Part shown: in pieces, positions 1 through 6,812 of the stretch
How positions within the stretch are numbered: the first letter of the stretch is position 1
Layout of the letters: the number at the start of each line of letters is the position of its first letter
From: Helicobacteraceae bacterium
Lineage (GTDB): Bacteria > Campylobacterota > Campylobacteria > Campylobacterales > SZUA-545
DNA length: 7,558 bases
Assembly (NCBI GenBank): GCA_031282285.1
Contig: JAITEA010000059.1
Span: forward strand, 1 to 7,558
Direction: 5' to 3'
Notes under the pieces: model-generated
What the model saw: the letters and a program-made list of their open reading frames with translations, nothing else
Told to the model about the DNA's origin: nothing
The model's database searches: none
Translations under genes and position numbers: made by a program

Positions 1-282
1 GAGGCAAGCGTAGAGAGCGGCGGGACGCTAAGCTATCAATGGTATAAGAATACGCGGAATAATACGACTGACGCAACGGCGATAACCGGCGCCACGGGCG
101 CGGCATATAAGCCTTCGACCGCAGATATAGGAACGCTTTACTACTTCGTAAAAGTTACCAATACCAACAATAGCGTCGGCGGCGAGCAAACCGCTACGGT
201 TACAAGCAAGAGGGCGCAAGTTATCGTGAACGCGCCAAGCTCCGCCAATACGCATATCGTAAATGTTACGACGCGGATTTAA
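1..282 (+). CDS. C-terminal fragment of Ig-like-domain surface protein (5' end outside window)
   Basis: The window opens in frame 1 within a coding region that runs 93 codons to a TAA. The translation has the hallmarks of a bacterial Ig-like repeat domain of large extracellular adhesins: SYQWYKN at residues 11-17, an ITGATGAAYKPS turn at 28-39, a YYFVKVTN strand at 47-54, and an alternating-polar strand ending AQVIV at 72-76. These are the core Trp and Tyr-Tyr positions expected of the fold. After residue about 77 the frame-1 sequence (PSSANTHIVNVTTRI) no longer resembles a domain, while frame 3 in the same DNA reads as sequence homologous to the downstream GLUG protein. The stop at 280-282 therefore looks like the product of a frameshift, and this ORF and the next were probably one gene. 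The domain identity is pattern recognition, without a profile search. The 5' end, and with it any signal peptide, is not in the window. Confidence 0.7.
   Translation, partial: EASVESGGTLSYQWYKNTRNNTTDATAITGATGAAYKPSTADIGTLYYFVKVTNTNNSVGGEQTATVTSKRAQVIVNAPSSANTHIVNVTTRI
232..263 (+). other. Probable frameshift joining the Ig-like and GLUG ORFs
   Basis: Frame 1 carries good Ig-domain sequence up to about 231. Frame 3 is open from 174 to 3305, and from 264 it reads CYDADLTKVSEIAVNEG...SPSLI, then GSWYL. The same position of module 2 reads FFDANLNLVERRRLSGG...NPSNL, then GSWFL, so homology clearly begins upstream of the ATG at 318. Adding one base somewhere in 232-263 would fuse the frames and give SSANTxYRKCYDADL against LSAGEYCVRFFDANL without gaps. 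There is no homopolymer and no X XXY YYZ slippery heptamer in the interval. A real one-base deletion or a sequencing/assembly error is therefore likelier than programmed frameshifting. Confidence 0.7.
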
Positions 283-317
283 CCAAAGTCTCCGAGATCG
301 CGGTTAACGAGGGCTTA

Positions 318-3305
318 ATGTCGCCGTCTTTGATCTGCGGCGGCGGAAGCTGGTATTTGGCGAACGCGAGCGCGCCGAGCGCAAGCTGGAATCTTGAAGG
401 CGATATTCGCTTTTACGGCGCGGCGGGCGTTAAAGAGATAAGCTCGGCGGCGGGGCTTAGAAGTATCGGCGAGAGCGGCAGATATATACTGATAAACGAT
501 ATAGCCGTAGGTTCTTGGACGCCTATGCACGGCTACGATCCCGAATACGGGCGCGAACCTTGCAAAGGCGCGATATCAGGTTTTGCGGGCATATTAAGCG
601 GCGACGGGCATACGATAAGCGGTTTTCAGATCAATTTGCCTAACCGCGATTATATAGGGCTGTTTAGCGGCGTCTGCGAAAACGGCGTAGTTAAAAATCT
701 CAATCTGCAGATTGGCGCTATTAACGGCGGCTGGCAGGTCGGCGTTATCGCCGGTTTGGTTAGCGGCGGTAAGATCGAGGGCTGCAAAGTCGCGGGCGGC
801 GAGGTAAACGGCGACGATGTGGTCGGCGGGATCGCGGGCGAGATGAAAAACGGCGGCGCGATTATAGACAGCCGTTTCGACGGCAGAGTATTCGGCTACA
901 AAGGCTCCGCCGGAGGCGTCGTCGGCAATACGGAGGACGGTTCGATTATCAACGCCCGAACTTCGGGATCGGTAGAAGGAGGTTGCGCCGACCGCTGCGG
1001 AATGACGATTTCTAGCTATGTCGGCGGGATCGCGGGTTATATAGAAGGAACGATTGTAAACGGCGGCTCGACAAGCTCCGTAAAGGCGTATAACTACGCG
1101 GGCGGCATAGCCGGCAATATGTTTGGTCATATAACCAACGCCTATTCCGAAGGCGACATTTACGCGGGCAACTACGCGGCGGGCGGGATCGCGGGCTATA
1201 TGGCAGGCTCGATAACCAACGCCTACGCTTTGGGCGATATCTCGTTGGGCGGCTCTAGGCAAAACGCGGGCGGGATCGCCGGATTTATGGACGGCGCGAT
1301 CAGAAACGCCTATTCCGCTGGTAATATCAGCGGATCGAAATATGTCGGCGGCATAGCCGGAGAGGTTTCCAACGGCGGTTCTGTCGAATACTCGTACGCG
1401 CTGGGGAGCGTCGGCGGGGACGAGCGCGTAGGCGGTATCGTCGGGGAGAGCAGAAACTACAGGGTGAGAAGTAACGCCGCGATCAATCCAGAGGTTAAGG
1501 GCGGAAGCAAATATATCAATCGCGTGGGCGGGTATCTGCCAAGTCCAGACGCGATAAATAATCTGGCGTGGGAAGGAACGGAGATCGCCGAAAAGGACAT
1601 GAACTATATCGGCGATCTGGTTTCGCTTCAGACGCTTAGGGACAAAGCCTCGTTTCAGGCGATAGGCTGGAGTTTTGGCGGAGAGGACGCCCGCCCGTGG
1701 GTAATGGAAAGCGGCGATCTGTATCCGAGGTTTTACTGGCAGACAAACGGCGTAACAGGCGGTCCAAGCGGAGGCGGCGCGGCGCGGGAGCTAACCGATA
1801 GCTGCGAGGCGCTCTCCGCCGGCGAGTATTGCGTGAGGTTTTTTGACGCGAATTTGAATCTGGTAGAAAGACGGCGGCTTTCAGGCGGCGCGATCAATCC
1901 GTCTAATCTGTTCGAGGGCTCGTGGTTTCTGGCGGGCGCGAGCGCGCCGAGCGCGGCGCTGACGCTTGGCGCGAATATTGATTTTTACGCCGTCGCTGGC
2001 GTTAAAGAGGTGCGAACGCAGGCGGATTTGGAGGCGATTAACTTAAATTACGCCGCCAGATCGGGCAGATATATGCTGGTAAGCGACATAACCTTGTCGC
2101 TTTCGGGCGAAGGCTGGACGCCTATCGGCGCGTATAACGCGCGGTTTACGGGCGTATTTAACGGCGACGGGCATAGGATAAGCGGGCTTTGGATCGACAA
2201 AACCGATCCGACGAGCGCGCGTTACGACTATATAGGGCTGTTTGGCGCGGTAGGCGAAAACGGCGCGGTGAAAAATCTGATTGTGGCGACCGACGATTCC
2301 AAAGGCGTTAGAGGGCACGAGTATGTCGGCGCCGTAGCGGGCGCGCTCTTTTACGGTTTGATCGACAACTGCCGATCGGAAGGCAAAATCGCGGCGAGCT
2401 ACCAAAACGCGGGCGGCATAACGGGCTATATGGACAATCGCGCCGTGATAAAAGATAGCGGCTCTAGCGCGACGATCTTTGTAGAGCATAACAACGCCGG
2501 CGGCGTGGTTGGTACGATGGTTTCTGGGACGATCGAGAGCTCCTATTCCACGGGCGAAGTTCAGGGCGGAGAGATAAGCAATCATATCGGCGGCGTGGTT
2601 GGCTACCTTACGGACGGAATGATAGTCAAGAGCTATTCAACGGCTACGATAACGGGCAAAAACTTTCTGGGCGGGATCGCGGGATACGCGCAGGAGATCG
2701 GCGCGCTGATTAGCGCTTCCTATTTTGACGGGACGGTGAAAGCCGAAGGCAGAAACGCCGGCGGGATCGCGGGCTTTATGGATAGAAGCGGGATCATGAA
2801 CTGCTATTCGGCGGGCGAGATTAGCGCGATCGACACCGTAGGCGGGATTGTCGGGAGCATATTTAGCAAGCACGGTTTTGCCGCGTACAACTACTCGACG
2901 GCGAAAGTGGAAGGAACCGGCGCCGATATCGTAGGATTGGGCGCGCTCGGAAGCGACGTGGGCGGGATCGTCGGCTCGGCTTACTACGCCAAAGTGATCA
3001 ACAACGCGGCGATCAACGACGCCGTAATAGGTAACAAGAATACCAACCGCGTAAACGGGCTGACGATGTACGACGGCGGTACGGCTAATAACTTCGCGCT
3101 GGAAGATATGGACGCGACGATAGCAAACGGCGAGAACGGATCGCGCGGAATCGACAAGTCCAAAGGGGAGCTAGAAAATCCGGCGACATACTCGAAATCT
3201 GTCGAGGAAGGCGGTTTGAGCTGGCGGTTTGGTTCAAGCGTAGTCGCCCCGTGGGTTATGCCTGACGGCGGCGGTTACCCGATTCTATATTGGCAGACGA
3301 AATAG
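318..3305 (+). CDS. GLUG-motif repeat protein, adhesin-like (probably the C-terminal part of the preceding gene)
   Basis: This is a 995-residue protein dominated by GLUG-type repeats, about 25 residues each, of the form [VA]GGIAGxMxGxIxNAYSxGxI. Such repeats occur in bacterial cell-surface and secreted adhesin-like proteins, where they are expected to build an elongated beta structure. It has two paralogous modules. Module 1 starts with GSWYLANASAPSA (W12) and ends at PWVM...YWQTN (W474). Module 2 starts with GSWFLAGASAPSA (W536) and ends PWVM...YWQTK (W992), three residues before the stop. Both share SGRY..L..DI, WTP, GDGH.ISG, YIGLF and ENG.VKNL before their repeat arrays. A Gly/Ser-rich linker (GGPSGGG) lies near residues 480-487. 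There is no signal peptide, LPXTG motif, transmembrane segment or autotransporter barrel in this ORF. The ATG at 318 has a GAGG-like sequence 5 nt upstream, but module homology extends upstream of it, so it is probably not the native start. The exact ligand or role is unknown. Confidence 0.85.
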   Translation: MSPSLICGGGSWYLANASAPSASWNLEGDIRFYGAAGVKEISSAAGLRSIGESGRYILINDIAVGSWTPMHGYDPEYGREPCKGAISGFAGILSGDGHTISGFQINLPNRDYIGLFSGVCENGVVKNLNLQIGAINGGWQVGVIAGLVSGGKIEGCKVAGGEVNGDDVVGGIAGEMKNGGAIIDSRFDGRVFGYKGSAGGVVGNTEDGSIINARTSGSVEGGCADRCGMTISSYVGGIAGYIEGTIVNGGSTSSVKAYNYAGGIAGNMFGHITNAYSEGDIYAGNYAAGGIAGYMAGSITNAYALGDISLGGSRQNAGGIAGFMDGAIRNAYSAGNISGSKYVGGIAGEVSNGGSVEYSYALGSVGGDERVGGIVGESRNYRVRSNAAINPEVKGGSKYINRVGGYLPSPDAINNLAWEGTEIAEKDMNYIGDLVSLQTLRDKASFQAIGWSFGGEDARPWVMESGDLYPRFYWQTNGVTGGPSGGGAARELTDSCEALSAGEYCVRFFDANLNLVERRRLSGGAINPSNLFEGSWFLAGASAPSAALTLGANIDFYAVAGVKEVRTQADLEAINLNYAARSGRYMLVSDITLSLSGEGWTPIGAYNARFTGVFNGDGHRISGLWIDKTDPTSARYDYIGLFGAVGENGAVKNLIVATDDSKGVRGHEYVGAVAGALFYGLIDNCRSEGKIAASYQNAGGITGYMDNRAVIKDSGSSATIFVEHNNAGGVVGTMVSGTIESSYSTGEVQGGEISNHIGGVVGYLTDGMIVKSYSTATITGKNFLGGIAGYAQEIGALISASYFDGTVKAEGRNAGGIAGFMDRSGIMNCYSAGEISAIDTVGGIVGSIFSKHGFAAYNYSTAKVEGTGADIVGLGALGSDVGGIVGSAYYAKVINNAAINDAVIGNKNTNRVNGLTMYDGGTANNFALEDMDATIANGENGSRGIDKSKGELENPATYSKSVEEGGLSWRFGSSVVAPWVMPDGGGYPILYWQTK
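738..1502 (+). repeat. GLUG repeat array of module 1 (about nine units)
   Basis: Protein residues 141-395 of the GLUG ORF contain about nine degenerate units. They start at VGVIAGL, VGGIAGE, AGGVVGN, VGGIAGY, AGGIAGN, AGGIAGY, AGGIAGF, VGGIAGE and VGGIVGE. The central four (about 1020-1340) are the most regular, with xxITNAYSxGDI tails. The last unit degenerates into the NAAINPEVKG exit sequence, which is mirrored in module 2. At DNA level the units share short words such as GGCGGGATCGCGGG, but the array is diverged rather than a perfect tandem repeat. Confidence 0.85.
2325..3032 (+). repeat. GLUG repeat array of module 2 (about eight units)
   Basis: Protein residues 670-905 of the GLUG ORF contain about eight units. 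They start at VGAVAGA, AGGITGY, AGGVVGT, IGGVVGY, LGGIAGY, AGGIAGF, VGGIVGS and VGGIVGS. The array ends in NAAINDAVIG, the counterpart of NAAINPEVKG in module 1. Unit lengths are more variable than in module 1; one unit carries an extra loop (TGADIVGLGALGSD). Confidence 0.85.
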
Positions 3306-3328
3306 CGGTTCTAAGCCTATCGTCTTAT

Positions 3329-3355
3329 ATAGCCGCGATCGTTGATCGCGGCTAT
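3329..3355 (+). terminator. Perfect 12-bp hairpin after the GLUG gene, terminator-like
   Basis: ATAGCCGCGATC and GATCGCGGCTAT are exact reverse complements separated by a GTT loop. They begin 23 nt after the TAG stop of the GLUG gene and lie well before nifB. The stem is long and GC-rich, which fits an end-of-transcript structure. However, the bases after it (TCCGCC) do not form a T-tract on either strand, so it is not a canonical intrinsic terminator. It could instead protect a 3' end, or be a copy of a dispersed palindrome. Confidence 0.5.
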
Positions 3356-3400
3356 TCCGCCATATCCGCGTAACGCTAATTCTAAAAAGTCAAGCTGTAT

Positions 3401-3430
3401 TTCATTTGTTGATTAAAAAAGCGTCATATA
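3401..3430 (+). promoter_or_regulatory. Weak candidate sigma-70 promoter for the nif operon
   Basis: The segment between the hairpin and nifB (about 3370-3430) is much richer in A/T than the rest of the window. TTCATT at 3401-3406 and CATATA at 3425-3430 are separated by 18 nt and could serve as -35 and -10. Both are poor matches, so this is only a candidate. A sigma-54 element (GG-N10-GC with TGGCAC/TTGC context), common for nif operons, was sought here and not found: the nearest TGGC...ATGC pair (3440-3456) has a 12-nt spacer. Confidence 0.2.
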
Positions 3431-3470
3431 TCTGCCTACTGGCTATGCGACAATGCCGCCAACGCATTTT

Positions 3471-3476
3471 GAAAGG
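3471..3476 (+). promoter_or_regulatory. Ribosome binding site that decides the nifB start
   Basis: GAAAGG lies 6 nt before the ATG at 3483. The upstream in-frame ATG at 3453 has no Shine-Dalgarno-like sequence. From 3483 the protein begins MYAEAMEKINNHPC, matching the usual NifB entry (EK..NHPCY), so 3483 is the preferred start. Confidence 0.6.
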
Positions 3477-3482
3477 TCTGGC

Positions 3483-4856
3483 ATGTACGCAGAAGCGATG
3501 GAAAAGATCAATAATCACCCCTGTTACAGCAAGGGCGCGCACAAATACTACGCCCGCATTCATCTGAGCGTGGCGAGCGCCTGTAATATCCAGTGTAACT
3601 ACTGCAACCGCAAATACGACTGTTCCAACGAATCCAGACCGGGCGTTACCTCCGCGAAACTTATGCCGATCGAGGCGATAAAAAAGGTTCTGTATGTCGG
3701 CGGTCGCATCAAACAGCTCTCCGTCGTAGGCATAGCCGGACCCGGGGACGCGCTGGCGAACCCGAAGCAGACCTTTGAAACCTTGAAACTTGTCAAAGAA
3801 CACGCGCCCGATCTCAAGCTCTGCATATCGACAAACGGCTTGCGCCTCGCCGAATTTGCGGACGATCTAAACGCGCTTGGCGTAGATCATATCACCGTTA
3901 CGATCAACGCCGTCGATCCCGCGATCGGCGCGCAGATCTACCCGTGGGTTTACGACGCGCGCTCAAAACGGCGGCTTCGCGGGGTTGCCGCCGCCGCTTT
4001 GTTGCTCGAAAGGCAGATCGAGGGGATCAAAAAAGCCGTCGCCAACGGGACGCTGATCAAAGCCAACAGCGTGCTGATCCCCAATATCAACGAAGCGCAT
4101 CTGCCGGCAGTTAGCGCCAAACTCAAAGAGATGGGCGTTTTCCTGCATAACATTATGCCGCTGCTTAGCGAGCCGCGCTTTGGAACCCATTTCGCGCTTA
4201 ACGGCGTTCCGAGCGCGACGGCGGCGCAGGTTGCCAAAGCGCAAGCGCTGTGCGGGCTGGACACGGCGCAGATGACGCACTGCCGCCAGTGCCGCGCCGA
4301 CGCGGTTGGATTGCTTGGCGAGGACAAAAGCGCGGAGTTTGGCTACGGCGACTACGCGCCGCGATCGCTTGACGAGCTTAAAGACGAATACCAGCGCGCC
4401 AATCGCGGCGAAAGCTGGCAAGCGATCGAGAACTTCCGCAAACATCTCGACAAAGCCAGCGAGGATCTCCGCGCCTTAAGCTCCGATGGCAAAACAGCGC
4501 TGATCGCGGTAACGAGCCAAAGCGGGGAGCGGATCGATCTGCATTTTGGATCGTGCGAACGGTTTGATATTTACGAAGCCGGCGATCGCGGCTACAGGCT
4601 CTACTCCAAACGAAGCGTCGCGAGCTACTGCAGCGGCGAGGATAGTTGCGGGACGGGACCGATCGAGGGCATAAAAGCGGCGCTGAAAGGCGTTCAACTA
4701 TTGCTGACGGCTAAGATCGGGCGCTGTCCAGAAACGCAGCTGAAATCCATCGGTCTAAACGCCAGCGACAAATACGCAGGCGAGCCGGTCGGCAAAGCGC
4801 TGTTATCCGCCGCGCGCGACTATTTTGGCGGCGGCGAGAGGGAAGCCGAAGCGTGA
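3483..4856 (+). CDS. nifB: Nitrogenase cofactor biosynthesis protein NifB, radical SAM plus NifX-like domain
   Basis: NifB is the cytoplasmic radical SAM enzyme that fuses [4Fe-4S] clusters and inserts the central carbide to make NifB-co, the core of the nitrogenase FeMo-cofactor. With the chosen start the protein has 457 residues. The radical SAM cluster motif CNIQCNYC is at 34-41, followed by the NifB signature NRKYDC.NESRPGV (C47). GPGD (near 87) and STNG (near 116) follow, and CRQC with RADAVGLLGED lies at about 267-281. Residues about 338-450 form a NifX/NafY-like domain (IAVTSQSGERIDLHFGSC...IGRCPE), which binds cofactor intermediates in related proteins. Length and architecture are normal for bacterial NifB. 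An in-frame ATG at 3453 would add 10 residues but lacks a ribosome site. It is the first gene of a tight operon: its last four bases overlap the GTG of nifV. No key residue appears to be missing. Confidence 0.96.
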   Translation: MYAEAMEKINNHPCYSKGAHKYYARIHLSVASACNIQCNYCNRKYDCSNESRPGVTSAKLMPIEAIKKVLYVGGRIKQLSVVGIAGPGDALANPKQTFETLKLVKEHAPDLKLCISTNGLRLAEFADDLNALGVDHITVTINAVDPAIGAQIYPWVYDARSKRRLRGVAAAALLLERQIEGIKKAVANGTLIKANSVLIPNINEAHLPAVSAKLKEMGVFLHNIMPLLSEPRFGTHFALNGVPSATAAQVAKAQALCGLDTAQMTHCRQCRADAVGLLGEDKSAEFGYGDYAPRSLDELKDEYQRANRGESWQAIENFRKHLDKASEDLRALSSDGKTALIAVTSQSGERIDLHFGSCERFDIYEAGDRGYRLYSKRSVASYCSGEDSCGTGPIEGIKAALKGVQLLLTAKIGRCPETQLKSIGLNASDKYAGEPVGKALLSAARDYFGGGEREAEA

Positions 4857-5962
4857 TTATTCACGACGCGACATTGCGCGACGGCGAACAGGCGCCGTTT
4901 GTCGTTTTCTCCAGAGCCGACAAGCTAGAGATCGCCTCGCTGCTTGTCAGATCTGGCGCGGACGAGCTTGAGATCGGCATCCCCGCTATGGGCAAAACCG
5001 AGCGCGAGGATATAAAAGCGCTGATTGATCTGAATCTGCCTTGCCGTATGACAAGCTGGAATCGCGCCACAAGAGCCGATCTGGAAGCCTCGCTGGAGTG
5101 CGGCGTCAAGTCGGTCGATCTCAGCGTTCCGACGAGCGATCTGCTGATCGCGCTCAAACTTGGCGGCGATCGCGACAGGCTTTTCAGGGCGCTGGAGGAG
5201 ACGGTTTCGCTCGCCAAAAAAGAGGGGCTGTTTGTCTTTGTCGGCGGCGAGGACGGATCGCGCGCCGATATTGGTTTCTTGAAGGAGATCGTCGCCTTCA
5301 GCCGCGATCTGGGCGCCGATCGATTCCGCTTCTGCGATACGGTCGGGATTTTGACGCCGTTAAAATGCGCCGCGATCGTTGGCGAACTTGCCGCTATAAT
5401 GCCAATCGAAATGCACGCGCACAACGATTTTGGTATGGCTACGGCAAACGCGATCGCCGCTTTGGAAGCGGGCGCGATCAGCGTCAATACGACGGCGATC
5501 GGGCTTGGCGAAAGAGCCGGCAACTCCAGCTTCGAGCAGGTTTTGATGTGCTTAACGACGCTATTTGGCGAGCCGCGCGCGATCGACGCGGACAGCTTGA
5601 AAGCGCTAACCAAGCGCGTGGCGAAAGCGGCGAAAATCCGCCTGCCGCGCAACGCGCCGATCGTCGGCAAGGCGCTGTTTGCCCACGAAAGCGGCGTTCA
5701 CGCGAACGGCGTTTTGAAAAACGGCGCCGCTTACGAGCCGTTCGCGCCGTCGATCGTGGGCGCCAAGCGGCTCTTTCCCATCGGCAAGCACAGCGGTAGC
5801 GCGACGCTGAACTATCATTTGAAGCGGCGCAAGATCGCGCGGTCGCGATCGGAGCTGAACGCTCTGCTTGACGCGGTGCGCGAGGAGGTTTCGCGCAAGC
5901 GCGGGGTTTTGAGCGAAAACGAGCTGATAAGATTGGTCGCAAGTTGCAAATCCGCTGGCTGA
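4853..5962 (+). CDS. nifV: Homocitrate synthase NifV
   Basis: NifV condenses acetyl-CoA with 2-oxoglutarate to (R)-homocitrate, the organic ligand of the nitrogenase FeMo-cofactor. The 369-residue protein is a DRE-TIM metallolyase. It has the N-terminal metal/acid motif D5-A-TLRDGEQ (5-13), metal ligands in HAHND (188-192), GLGERAGN (217-224), and the C-terminal HESGVH (278-283) and GKHSG (311-315) motifs. It lacks the long C-terminal LeuA regulatory domain of isopropylmalate synthase, and its length is close to typical NifV. The start is GTG at 4853 inside the nifB stop (GTGA, 4-nt overlap), with a purine-rich GAGAGGGA about 10 nt upstream, so translation is probably coupled to nifB. Lysine-pathway homocitrate synthase or isopropylmalate synthase are sequence relatives, but the nifB context makes NifV by far the best call. 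Confidence 0.94.
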   Translation: MIIHDATLRDGEQAPFVVFSRADKLEIASLLVRSGADELEIGIPAMGKTEREDIKALIDLNLPCRMTSWNRATRADLEASLECGVKSVDLSVPTSDLLIALKLGGDRDRLFRALEETVSLAKKEGLFVFVGGEDGSRADIGFLKEIVAFSRDLGADRFRFCDTVGILTPLKCAAIVGELAAIMPIEMHAHNDFGMATANAIAALEAGAISVNTTAIGLGERAGNSSFEQVLMCLTTLFGEPRAIDADSLKALTKRVAKAAKIRLPRNAPIVGKALFAHESGVHANGVLKNGAAYEPFAPSIVGAKRLFPIGKHSGSATLNYHLKRRKIARSRSELNALLDAVREEVSRKRGVLSENELIRLVASCKSAG

Positions 5963-6783
5963 ACGAATCCGACATACCGACAATCGCGCGCTGGGGCGAA
6001 GCCGAAGGGTGGCTGACCGACGAGGGCGAGCTGTCGAGAATACGATCGCGGTTTTTTTACCTCTCGTTTGGCGCGTACGACGGGGATTTTCTCGCGGGCG
6101 CGATTATGGGCTACGCGCACGAGAAAACGGCGTGGTTGTGCAACTTTCTGGTTGAAAAACCGCGGCGCCGCGGCGGGATTGGGACGAAACTCTTTGAATG
6201 CGCGCTGGAGGCGATCGCGGCTGAAAGGGCGACGCAGAAGCTCTTCGCCGAACCGAATATGGCGGCGTTTTACGAGCGCTACGGCTTCAAAGAGGAGGGC
6301 GCTTGCCACAGATATGTTTTGCGCGGCGGAGCGACGAAAACGGCGCCGCTTTCAGCCGATCGCCTGCGGCAGCTAGAGAGCGGGGATACGAGCGGATTTA
6401 TCAAATACGGCGCGGCGGCGTTTGGCGAGGAGCGCGCGGCGTTTGTCCGCGAGGATATGATCTTTCCAAGCTCGCTGATCTTGGTTTCGCCAAACGGCGC
6501 GCTACATTCCAGAGCGATCGGCAAGAGCGTTTTTGCCGGACCTTTTCTCGCCCGCGAGGCGGCTTACAACGACGCGGAAACGCTGCTTCGCGCCGTAGTC
6601 GCGATCAGGGGGCAAAAGCCAATCGCTATCGATCTGCCGGCGGAAAACGGCGAAGCGGCGCGGATTTTGAAGATATACGGCTTTGAGCGCCAAGGCGAGA
6701 CGATCCGGATGTATAGAGGCGTTAAGAGAGGCGAATGCGGTTCGATGATATACGGTTTCGCCACCGCGGGCAGCCACGGCTGA
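5944..6783 (+). CDS. Two-domain GNAT acetyltransferase, YitH-like, in the nif operon
   Basis: This is a 279-residue cytoplasmic protein. Residues 1-125 are a GNAT domain: an IRWLNESDIPTIARW first strand and helix, the acetyl-CoA pyrophosphate loop RRGGIG at 75-80 within FLVEKPRRRGGIGTKLFECAL-like motif A (about 68-88), and the closing FYERYGF at 109-115. Residues about 135-279 resemble the second domain of YitH-type proteins (Acetyltransf_18), ending M...G......IYGFATAG. The start is TTG at 5944, 19 nt inside nifV. No better in-frame start exists, and the domain begins right at that codon, so translational coupling is likely. Its substrate is unknown. Its place between nifV and a nif-associated small protein suggests a role tied to diazotrophic growth, but that is inference; it may also be a passenger gene. 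Confidence 0.85.
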   Translation: MQIRWLNESDIPTIARWGEAEGWLTDEGELSRIRSRFFYLSFGAYDGDFLAGAIMGYAHEKTAWLCNFLVEKPRRRGGIGTKLFECALEAIAAERATQKLFAEPNMAAFYERYGFKEEGACHRYVLRGGATKTAPLSADRLRQLESGDTSGFIKYGAAAFGEERAAFVREDMIFPSSLILVSPNGALHSRAIGKSVFAGPFLAREAAYNDAETLLRAVVAIRGQKPIAIDLPAENGEAARILKIYGFERQGETIRMYRGVKRGECGSMIYGFATAGSHG

Positions 6784-6801
6784 CGGCGTTAATTTTATTT
6801 T

Positions 6802-6807
6802 AAGGAG
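6802..6807 (+). promoter_or_regulatory. Strong ribosome binding site of the small nif protein
   Basis: AAGGAG, five bases before the ATG at 6813, is the best Shine-Dalgarno sequence in the window. It sits in an A/T-rich 29-nt gap (TTAATTTTATTTTA) after the acetyltransferase stop. The overlapping genes upstream rely on coupling, so this last gene can be translated independently and possibly at a higher level. Confidence 0.8.
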
Positions 6808-6812
6808 CGAAT

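Noticed and set aside
232..279. Programmed -1 frameshift linking the Ig and GLUG ORFs
   Set aside because: No slippery heptamer and no obvious stimulatory hairpin are present in the frame-overlap interval, so an indel or sequence error is simpler.
594..1262. Long minus-strand open frame (222 codons) opposite the GLUG gene
   Set aside because: It is a shadow of the GLUG coding frame: it lies antisense to regular repeats, its translation has no recognisable domain, and there is no ribosome site. The same holds for 2043-2585 minus.
738..1502. CRISPR or DNA tandem-repeat array suggested by the repeating GGCGGGATCGCGGG words
   Set aside because: The periodicity follows protein units of about 25 residues with synonymous variation and an intact reading frame, so it is a coding GLUG array.
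3440..3456. Possible sigma-54 promoter (TGGC...ATGC) before nifB
   Set aside because: The spacing between GG and GC is 12 nt instead of 10, and the GC element lies downstream of the upstream candidate ATG.
4861..5670. Minus-strand open frame of 269 codons opposite nifV
   Set aside because: It is antisense to a clearly conserved nifV. Its Ser/Ala-rich translation is what the GC-rich codon pattern produces on the opposite strand.
5041..5799. Plus-strand open frame of 252 codons overlapping nifV in another frame
   Set aside because: Its Arg/Gly-rich translation (for example RRSRQAFQGAGG) is typical of an out-of-frame reading of GC-rich coding DNA; nifV motifs are all in the other frame.
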